Positions 58,147-64,000 of a DNA stretch of 64,000 nt are shown here, in pieces. Positions within the stretch are counted from its first letter, which is position 1; every line of letters starts with the position of its first letter. The notes beneath the pieces are model-generated. The model worked only from the letters and a program-made list of their open reading frames with translations, made no database searches and was not told the DNA's origin. The position numbers and the translations under genes were made by a program. The DNA comes from JAGGAG01 sp031402225 (GTDB lineage: Bacteria > Gemmatimonadota > Gemmatimonadetes > Gemmatimonadales > GWC2-71-9), in contig JANNSD010000152.1 of assembly GCA_031402225.1 (NCBI GenBank), positions 1-64,000 of the forward strand, read 5' to 3'.

Positions 58147-59265
58147 CTACTCGCCCATCGCGTCCTGGTAGTAGCGGTCGAACGCCGCGCTCAGGCTCTC
58201 TCGCCGGCTGTAGGGGCCCGGCCGATACGCCCGGCTTTGCACCCCCGCCTGTGCCATCTCGCAGATGTGCCAATCCTCGCGATTCACCGTGTCCCAGAAG
58301 CCGGCCCCGTCGTCGGGATCGAATGCGGGGTTGGAGAGAGTGTCGGGATGAAAGAGGAATTCGCAGGCAATGCGGGTGCGATCGGGCGCCACCGGCTGGA
58401 AGGTATGCACCATGACATAGTCGTGGTGCAGGCTCAGCAGCATGCCGGGAAAGATCGAGTAGTAGTACACTCGCTGACGGTCGTCGGCGGAGAGGTCTCC
58501 CACCGGGACGCCGCAGGCCCGGCCGCTCAGGGTCATGCTGCCACCCTCCCCGGTGATCGTCATGAAGCCGCCGAGGATCGGCCCCTCGATGAGGTCATTC
58601 TCGCCGCTCGTCGGCGGCGAGAGCTTGACCAGCGACGGATGCAGGGGCGAGCAGTGGTAGCACTCGGAGTAGTTCTGGAACAGCAGCTTCCAGTTGGCGC
58701 GGACATCGTACTCGAAGCGCCGGCCCACCTGGAGCGCCGACAGGTTCCACCGGGCCACCCGACCGATGAGCCCCGCGAACGCCTCGGCGAAGGGCTCGGG
58801 CTCCTCCGCCAGGTTGACGAACAGGAACCCTTCCCACGTCGCGATGTGCGCCTGCAGGAGCGGATAGTCCGCCTTGTCGAATCCCTCCAGTTCACGCTGG
58901 TCGGGCACCCCGATGAGTCGACCGTCGAGGGCATAGGTCCAGGCGTGGTAGGGACACTGGATGGTTTCGGACATCTCGCCGCAGGGCGCTTCGCACAGGC
59001 GCGTGCCGCGATGCCGACAGACGTTGTACAGCGCGCGCACGATGCCGGTGCGATCACGAACGATGATCAGGCTCTCGGCGCCGATCTCCACGAGCACGTA
59101 CCGGCCCGGCGTCGCCACCTGGTCCTCCCGCCCGATGCAGAGCCACCGGTTCGCAAAGAGGCGCTCCTGCTCTTCACGGAACACCGCCGTGCTGACGTAA
59201 TCGCGCTGGGGCAGCGTACGCGCGCCATGCGTGGGCAGCGCTGTGGTCTTGAGGAAGGTGGTCAC
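58147..59265 (-). CDS. Rieske non-heme iron oxygenase, alpha subunit
   Basis: 372 aa. The Rieske cluster is bound by Cys83, His85, Cys104 and His107 (NVCRHRG; CPYHAW). The mononuclear iron site is in NYSECYHCSPLH plus an Asp in NREDWHICE. The length and the SECYHCSPLH sequence fit the GbcA/YeaW-like group acting on quaternary amines or aromatic acids. No ferredoxin reductase partner is adjacent, so the electron donor is encoded elsewhere. GTG 59265 has GGAGG 6 bases upstream. Divergent from a GNAT gene. Confidence 0.88.
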   Translation of the reverse strand: MTTFLKTTALPTHGARTLPQRDYVSTAVFREEQERLFANRWLCIGREDQVATPGRYVLVEIGAESLIIVRDRTGIVRALYNVCRHRGTRLCEAPCGEMSETIQCPYHAWTYALDGRLIGVPDQRELEGFDKADYPLLQAHIATWEGFLFVNLAEEPEPFAEAFAGLIGRVARWNLSALQVGRRFEYDVRANWKLLFQNYSECYHCSPLHPSLVKLSPPTSGENDLIEGPILGGFMTITGEGGSMTLSGRACGVPVGDLSADDRQRVYYYSIFPGMLLSLHHDYVMVHTFQPVAPDRTRIACEFLFHPDTLSNPAFDPDDGAGFWDTVNREDWHICEMAQAGVQSRAYRPGPYSRRESLSAAFDRYYQDAMGE

Positions 59266-59282
59266 GGTAGTCCTCCAAGGCG

Positions 59283-59288
59283 TATACT
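59283..59288 (+). promoter_or_regulatory. Candidate -10 box (TATACT) for the GNAT gene
   Basis: TATACT in the 73-base divergent gap between the Rieske and GNAT genes. No good -35 is seen. Confidence 0.35.
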
Positions 59289-59338
59289 ATGTCCTGACGA
59301 ATGTACGCCATGGCCTTTCCCCCGAGAAGCTTGCCGCG

Positions 59339-59875
59339 ATGCCCCTCCCGACGATCCGTACCGAACGCCTGACCCTGACCGTCTTCACCCCGGATGCGAT
59401 TGACGCCCTGCTGGCCGGCAACGCGCTGCGCCTCAACGCGATTACCGCCAGCGCGTTTCCCTTGCCGCTGGCACCGCCTCCCCTCATGGAAGACATGCTG
59501 CCCGACCTGCGGGACCGGCTCCGCAAGGATCCGTCGCAGATCGGCTGGTGGAGCTGGGTGGTCACCCGGCGCGACACCGGCCAGGCGATCGGCTCCGTTG
59601 GGCTCGGCGGTCCACCCAACGCGGAGGGGACGGTCATCATTGGCTACGCGACCTACCCCGGCTTCGAGGGAAAGGGCTACGCCAGCGAGGCGGCCCAGGG
59701 GCTGCTGGAGTGGGCGCTCCAGCAGCCGGGCGTGGTGCGGGTGGCCGCCACCATCCCCCCGTGGAACGAGAAGTCGATCCGGATCGCGGAGCGGATCGGT
59801 ATGCACCGCATCGGCACGACCTGGGACGAAGAGGTGGGCGACGTCTACCTGTTTGCGGTCGAGCGACCACTATAA
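59339..59875 (+). CDS. RimJ/RimL-type GNAT acetyltransferase
   Basis: 178 aa. TERLTLTVFTPDAIDALLAG is the usual N-terminal strand-helix, with IGYATYPGFEGKGYASEAAQ as the acetyl-CoA loop and NEKSIRIAERIGMHRIGTTW at the C terminus. Members acetylate protein N termini, antibiotics or small molecules. ATG 59339 is chosen; the upstream frame reads through the promoter region. Substrate unknown. Confidence 0.85.
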   Translation: MPLPTIRTERLTLTVFTPDAIDALLAGNALRLNAITASAFPLPLAPPPLMEDMLPDLRDRLRKDPSQIGWWSWVVTRRDTGQAIGSVGLGGPPNAEGTVIIGYATYPGFEGKGYASEAAQGLLEWALQQPGVVRVAATIPPWNEKSIRIAERIGMHRIGTTWDEEVGDVYLFAVERPL

Positions 59876-59886
59876 CCATCAAAATT

Positions 59887-59920
59887 GTTATTGACAGTTA
59901 CTAAATAACCAGTACATGAT
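59887..59920 (+). promoter_or_regulatory. AT-rich promoter/operator region of the CGNR gene
   Basis: TTGACA (59891-59896), a perfect -35 box, with TACATG or CATGAT 16-18 bases later. An inverted repeat GTTATT (59887-59892) and AATAAC (59904-59909) overlaps it. The whole stretch 59878-59945 is strikingly AT-rich against a GC-rich background. Confidence 0.5.
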
Positions 59921-59950
59921 TAACCTTCTACTAATACTTTGAGGGTTATC

Positions 59951-60538
59951 ATGTCAGAGATCCTCTGCATCGACTTCGTCAACACCGTCATCTGGGACGG
60001 GCCGGACATGATCCGCGGCGAACAGATCCGCGGATACGGCAATCTCCTCGATTGGGCGGGCGACCGGGGGGCGCTGGCTGAAGCTGAGGTGGAGGAGTTG
60101 AGGGAGGTGGCCGCCGCGGACGCCGATGCACGGCGTCGGGCCCTGGGCCGGGCGTGGGCCTTTCGTCGGGCCCTGCATGATTGCCTGAGGGCCGTGGCGC
60201 GACACGAGCCGCCGCCGGAGGCCGGCGTGGCACTCGTCAACGCGTCGATCGCCGAGGCGCCTGCCGCGTTCGTGCTTGCGCCAAGGGCCGACGGTATCGC
60301 GCTCACGATACCCGCCGGCCCTCACCCTGACCTGCTGCGCCCCATCCTGCGCTCCGCGCTGCACCTGTTCGCCTCGCCCGACCTCGCGCGCCTGCGTGAG
60401 TGTGATGCCGAACGCTGCGGCCGGCTCTATCTCGACTTCACCAGGAACCAGTCCCGCCGATGGTGCGACATGGGCACCTGCGGCAACCGCGCCAAGGCGC
60501 GGCGGCACCACGCGAAGCGGCGCGCGACGGCGGGCTAG
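59951..60538 (+). CDS. CGNR zinc-finger protein with ABATE-like domain
   Basis: 195 aa. The N-terminal ABATE-like part (DFVNTVIWDGPDMIRGEQIR) is followed by a C-terminal CGNR finger: RECDAERCGRLYLDFTRNQS, then WCDMGTCGNRAKARRHHAKR. CGNR proteins are putative stress-linked transcription regulators. ATG 59951 has GAGGG upstream (59941-59945). An AT-rich promoter precedes it. The 3' end overlaps the convergent transporter by 4 bases. Confidence 0.87.
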   Translation: MSEILCIDFVNTVIWDGPDMIRGEQIRGYGNLLDWAGDRGALAEAEVEELREVAAADADARRRALGRAWAFRRALHDCLRAVARHEPPPEAGVALVNASIAEAPAAFVLAPRADGIALTIPAGPHPDLLRPILRSALHLFASPDLARLRECDAERCGRLYLDFTRNQSRRWCDMGTCGNRAKARRHHAKRRATAG

Positions 60539-61914
60539 CCGCGGCCGTGGATGAGGCGCTTCAGCGTCGGCATCAGCGTGAAGAGGAGCACGCAGGCCGT
60601 GAACGACGTGACCACGAAGATCAGGAAGAAGTCGGCCTGCCCTCCCAGCAGCGTGAACACCTCGCCACGCGCCACCTTCTGGACCGTGCCGGCGAGGTAG
60701 CCGCCCGCCAGGTTCGCCGTGAAGTTGGAGAGGAACCAGACCCCCATCATCATGGACGCGATCTTGATCGGGGCCACCTTGGTCACGAATGACAATCCCA
60801 CCGGCGACACGAGCAGTTCACCGCAGGTGTGCAGGAAGTAGAGCGAGATGAGGAAGCCCGGGCTCGCCAGCCCGCCCAGGTCGGACACGCGCGCACCGAG
60901 CACGATGACCAGGAAGCCGAGCCCGAGGAAGCACAATCCCCAGGCCATCTTCACGGGCGTGCTGGGCTGCCGCGATCCCATCTTCTTCCACAGCAGGGCG
61001 AACAGCGGCGCCAGCGTGACGATGAAGAAGGCGTTGACCGACTGGAACCAGGCGGCGGGTATCTCGCCGTTGGGCAGCACACCGCCGAGCCAGCCGCCGA
61101 CGGCACGCTGGGTCTTCTGCTGGGCGAAGACGTTGAGGGACGAGCCCGCCTGCTCGAACGCGAGCCAGAAGAAGGCCACGAAGAACACCACGATGAAGAT
61201 GGCGAGGACGCGGTCCTTCTCTTCCTTCGTCAGCGGCTCGGCTGACGCCTTGCCACCGTCCGCCATGCGCATCTGGCCCATCGGTATCATGCCAGTGTCG
61301 CCGAGGTACCGCTGGCGCAGCAGCATGAAGCAGATCACGCCGAGCGTCATGCCGACACCGGCGGCGCCGAACCCCCAGGACCAGCCGTACTTCGGGTTGG
61401 CCGCCAGCCAGCCGCAGACCAGCGGACCCAGGAACGCGCCGCTGTTGATGCCGATGTAAAAGATCGTGAACCCGGCATCGCGCCGCGGATCGTGGTCCCG
61501 GTAGAGCTGCCCCACCAGCGTGGACACGTTCGCCTTGAAGAAGCCGGTGCCGACGATGATGAGGAGCAAGCCGAGGAAGAAGGTGACCCGCGTGTCGGCC
61601 GCCATGGTGAAGTGGCCGAGGGCGATCACGATGCCGCCGATGACAAGCGACCTCGCGGTGCCGAGGTAGCGGTCGGCGAGCCACCCGCCGATGATCGGCG
61701 TCAGGTAGACGAGGCCGGTGTACCACCCGTAGAGCTGGCTCGCCTTTTCCTGCGTCCACCCGAAGCCCCCCGTCGTCGTATCGATGAGGAAGAGGATCAG
61801 CAGGGCCCGCATGCCGTAGTAGGAGAACCGCTCCCACATCTCGGTGAAGAACAGCAGCGCGAGCCCGCGCGGCTGCGTCGTGGGAAATGCGTCAGGCACG
61901 GTTGCGGCAGTCAC
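60535..61914 (-). CDS. POT/PTR2 family proton-coupled peptide transporter
   Basis: 459 aa. MFS-fold importer for di- and tripeptides. The first helix motif FFTEMWERFSYYGMRALLIL contains ExxER, and the PTR2 signature is FYIGINSGAFLGPLVCGWLA. About 12-14 helices are seen. GTG 61914 is chosen as the usual start; the longer frame overlaps the DUF1028 gene. It lies 32 bases after DUF1028, in the same direction. Peptide import is also served by the Dpp operon. Confidence 0.92.
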   Translation of the reverse strand: MTAATVPDAFPTTQPRGLALLFFTEMWERFSYYGMRALLILFLIDTTTGGFGWTQEKASQLYGWYTGLVYLTPIIGGWLADRYLGTARSLVIGGIVIALGHFTMAADTRVTFFLGLLLIIVGTGFFKANVSTLVGQLYRDHDPRRDAGFTIFYIGINSGAFLGPLVCGWLAANPKYGWSWGFGAAGVGMTLGVICFMLLRQRYLGDTGMIPMGQMRMADGGKASAEPLTKEEKDRVLAIFIVVFFVAFFWLAFEQAGSSLNVFAQQKTQRAVGGWLGGVLPNGEIPAAWFQSVNAFFIVTLAPLFALLWKKMGSRQPSTPVKMAWGLCFLGLGFLVIVLGARVSDLGGLASPGFLISLYFLHTCGELLVSPVGLSFVTKVAPIKIASMMMGVWFLSNFTANLAGGYLAGTVQKVARGEVFTLLGGQADFFLIFVVTSFTACVLLFTLMPTLKRLIHGRG

Positions 61915-61946
61915 GGGAGCCTTGGGTAAGCGGTGGCCAGGGCAGG

Positions 61947-62975
61947 CTACGGATGCTTCGACAGGATGTCGGCCAGCACCACCTGATCGATCAAGCCGTC
62001 CATGCGCACACGGACGTCGTAGTTCTCCCAGTACATGAAATTGCGGAGCGCATCGAGAAAGGTCCGGTTCGCCGCGCCCTGTGGCTTCGCCAGCCATTTC
62101 TCCGGCTGATTCACGGGCTCGCGGAGCAGGATGGGCTCGAGTTGGGCCACGATGGCGGGCGTGATCACCACCAGGTCGGACGGCTGGCTGGAAAAGAAGA
62201 AGAGCACGTGCAGCGCGAGGAGTCGCTCGAGTTCGGCGATCGGATCAGCAGCGTCATAGACCCGGATATCGATGAAGCGATCGTTGGCGCCCAGGTAGCC
62301 GGCGTTCTTCCGCACCACCAGGAGCGCGGCCGACTGCATGCTCCGCTTGTCCCCGCCGCCAGCCTGGCCTGCCTTGAGCGCGGCCATGAGCCGCGTGCTG
62401 AGGTCGCCGGTCGTGCGCTCGAATGTCTCGGCCAGGTTTCGTACGGTCTGGTCGGACACCATGATGTTGGCCTGCGCCGCATAGCCGTGACCAACGATGA
62501 CCACACCCTTCCCGCCCAGCGTGCCGCCGGGCGACCCGGGCTTCCCCACCCGACCGCCAGCCCAATCGAAGGTCCTCGTTCCGGTAAAGCTTGCGGCGCC
62601 ACCCCGTGCGTCGACCATGCCCACTTGCCGGTCCTGCAGCATGGTGTCCGAGCGCATCACGATGCGCATCGCCTCCTCCGCGCTCGCACCCGTGGCAATG
62701 AGTTCCAGGCCACGCTCGCCAAAGGCGGTGTTGCTCAGGCTCTGCGTCGCCACGGCGCCGACGCCGGCCCTGGCCCACGGCACGATGCCCCCGACGTTGG
62801 GAAACTTCGACTCGACCGCGATCCCAAGATCTCCGGTCACCGAATCCCAGGCGACGATGCTGTAGGTGTGGGCGAGCTTGGCAAAGTGCGGGGGAGCAGT
62901 GACTGGCTGTTGCGCCGCGAGCAGCGCCGGAAGGAACAGCGTGACCAGGGAACAGGAAACGGGGAGCGGCCTCAT
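61947..62975 (-). CDS. Exported DUF1028 protein
   Basis: 342 aa. Signal peptide (residues 1-21, ending ALLAAQ) and a DUF1028 domain: HTYSIVAWDSVTGDLGIAVE, FPNVGGIVPWARAGVGAVAT, with the NANIMVSD-like segment AQANIMVSDQTV. The fold is Ntn-hydrolase-like, so it may be a secreted hydrolase, but no substrate is known. The C-terminal 110 residues are helical and extend beyond the family core. ATGA-type overlap with the coiled-coil gene; POT transporter downstream. Confidence 0.88.
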   Translation of the reverse strand: MRPLPVSCSLVTLFLPALLAAQQPVTAPPHFAKLAHTYSIVAWDSVTGDLGIAVESKFPNVGGIVPWARAGVGAVATQSLSNTAFGERGLELIATGASAEEAMRIVMRSDTMLQDRQVGMVDARGGAASFTGTRTFDWAGGRVGKPGSPGGTLGGKGVVIVGHGYAAQANIMVSDQTVRNLAETFERTTGDLSTRLMAALKAGQAGGGDKRSMQSAALLVVRKNAGYLGANDRFIDIRVYDAADPIAELERLLALHVLFFFSSQPSDLVVITPAIVAQLEPILLREPVNQPEKWLAKPQGAANRTFLDALRNFMYWENYDVRVRMDGLIDQVVLADILSKHP

Positions 62976-63529
62976 TCCTTCCCCATCTTCTTCTTGAGGA
63001 AGGCCAGCTGCTCGTCGACGGCGGCCTTGCGACGCGCCTGGTCCATCTCGGCTTCGAGGAGCGCGTCGGCCACATCCGTCTCCGGCCGGGCACCGCCTGC
63101 GCGCTCGAGGTCACGCCACGCATCGCGGACACTGTCTCCCGCGGCATCGCCTGGCGCCGCTCGGAGCGCTTCGGTCATTTCCGTCACCTCGCGCTCGGCC
63201 AGCATGAGTTCCTCCCGCTGCACGGTGATCCTCCGCTCAACCACGGCGAGCCGCTCGCGGTGCCGGGTGGCGAATTTCTCGGCCACCGCCACCGTCTCCA
63301 GGTCGCCGATGTCACCGGCCAGCTTGCCGCGGCGCTCGGCGTCGTCGGCCTGGCGTCGCTCCATCTCCAGCTGGCGCTCACTCGCGGTCAGGGCATCGCG
63401 CATGGCGACCACCGCGACCTTGGCCTCGACGATGGCCGACCGGAGCGCACCCGCCTGGGCCCGCCGGTCGGCGGGTGGCGTGGCATCGGCAAAAAAGCGC
63501 TCCATACGTGCCTTGAGGCCCTCGAACAT
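62972..63529 (-). CDS. Coiled-coil protein, PspA-like
   Basis: 185 aa. Almost entirely helical, with heptad patterns across residues 20-170; the N terminus MFEGLKARMERFFAD and charge pattern recall PspA/ESCRT-III-type membrane-binding proteins, but the usual family motifs are weak. It has no signal peptide or membrane helix. It overlaps the DUF1028 gene by 4 bases. It could be a membrane-stress protein; this is not certain. Confidence 0.6.
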   Translation of the reverse strand: MFEGLKARMERFFADATPPADRRAQAGALRSAIVEAKVAVVAMRDALTASERQLEMERRQADDAERRGKLAGDIGDLETVAVAEKFATRHRERLAVVERRITVQREELMLAEREVTEMTEALRAAPGDAAGDSVRDAWRDLERAGGARPETDVADALLEAEMDQARRKAAVDEQLAFLKKKMGKE

Positions 63530-63643
63530 GGTGGCTCCTGTTGCGCTGGAGTGCGCAGGACGCGGAACACTAGGCCCCGGGACTTGAGCGCGTCAAGCGA
63601 CCACGTGCTGCCGTGGCCCGTCGGCCGTCGTATCTTGCAGGCG

Positions 63644-64000
63644 ATGCGAATCCTGCGGCCGCAACCACGCTCCCGCTTCATCCTGCTTGTCTTCCTGACC
63701 GTCGCCCCTGCCGTGGCGGCAGCGCAGCGGGACCGGACGGTGGTCGGCGGCCAGGTGGGCTATGCCCGCAGCTGGATCTCCACCAACAACGACAGCCTGA
63801 ATGCGCTGTCGGAGGATCGACAGGGAGCCTCGGTCGGCCTGTTCCTGCGCACGCGAGTGTTCAAGGCGGTCTCGCTGCAGCCCGAAATCGACCTGACGAT
63901 CAAGGGCGGGACCTTCCCGCTGCCGGGCACGCCGCCCGGGTCCAGCACCACGCTCGAGTTCGGGTACCTGCAAGTGCCCCTTCTCGTGCGATTCGCGCCG
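63644..64000 (+). CDS. Outer-membrane beta-barrel protein, truncated by the window end
   Basis: First 119 codons only; the frame is open to the end of the window. A signal peptide (residues about 1-27, ending AVAAAQ) is followed by amphipathic strands (VVGGQVGYARSWISTN; ASVGLFLRTRVFKAVSLQPE; LEFGYLQVPLLVRFAP) that match the PorT/OMP_b-brl_2 group, in particular the YLQVPLLVRF strand. It supports a Gram-negative envelope. Function unknown. Confidence 0.75.
   Translation, partial: MRILRPQPRSRFILLVFLTVAPAVAAAQRDRTVVGGQVGYARSWISTNNDSLNALSEDRQGASVGLFLRTRVFKAVSLQPEIDLTIKGGTFPLPGTPPGSSTTLEFGYLQVPLLVRFAP

Overview
The window looks like a chromosomal segment of a high-GC, Gram-negative bacterium, most likely a member of the Gemmatimonadota. 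Support for this is the GC-rich, tightly packed gene layout, an outer-membrane barrel gene, a PEP-CTERM protein, a Ser/Thr kinase fused to a PD40/TolB-like propeller, a DUF4097 protein, a V4R protein, a CGNR zinc-finger protein, and short intergenic arrays of GTGAGGAC that I associate with this phylum. I see no rRNA, tRNA, CRISPR array, transposase or phage gene. The taxon is an inference, because no marker gene that would settle it is present.

Layout. 0-3.5 kb: GAF protein, NAD+-dependent DNA ligase and V4R protein. 3.6-10.9 kb: amidohydrolase, DUF4097 protein, the PmbA/TldD pair, a phosphoribosyltransferase, a TPR protein and a lipoprotein. 10.9-16.6 kb: acyl-CoA synthetase, a zinc-ribbon protein, an M23 peptidase, and a compact SDR-FolE-PTPS pterin operon with a roughly 260-nt structured leader. 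17.2-25.3 kb: a DNA-end-resection block (SbcC/Rad50, SbcD/Mre11, HerA, NurA) with a GNAT protein and a hypothetical protein. 25.3-30.3 kb: aminotransferase, a degenerate DEAD-box/DbpA-domain protein, HU, thymidine kinase, a four-helix-bundle S23 protein set between repeat arms, and CoaE. 30.3-34.6 kb: glycine cleavage GcvH and single-chain GcvP with a lipoate ligase. 34.7-42.2 kb: an eight-gene peptide-uptake operon (SBP, two permeases, two ATPases, RidA, PhzF, D-aminopeptidase). 42.2-53 kb: MsrA, a lipoprotein metalloprotease, a TAT phosphoesterase, a DUF4173 membrane protein, a winged-helix regulator operon, MscL, a TauE-like protein, a PEP-CTERM protein and a GT39 glycosyltransferase. 53-64 kb: CydAB, the kinase, a Rieske oxygenase, GNAT and CGNR proteins, a POT peptide transporter, a DUF1028 protein, a coiled-coil protein and a truncated outer-membrane barrel.

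The most unusual feature is a family of 8-bp tandem arrays (GTGAGGAC and variants). At seven sites they begin at, or contain, the stop codon of a gene and run in that gene's sense direction. Some occur as inverted pairs that would fold as hairpins. One inverted pair brackets an S23 gene, and two arrays adjoin a conserved GTCATCCTGAG...GAAGGATC element at the same spacing. A 21-bp variant with the same CGTGAGGA core sits between nurA and herA.

Functional links. HerA, NurA, Mre11 and Rad50 together form an archaeal-style end-resection set. FolE, PTPS and the SDR could carry GTP to tetrahydrobiopterin. The Dpp block couples peptide import to D-peptide cleavage, and a POT transporter lies elsewhere in the window. 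GcvH, GcvP and the lipoate ligase belong together functionally, but no gcvT is present here.
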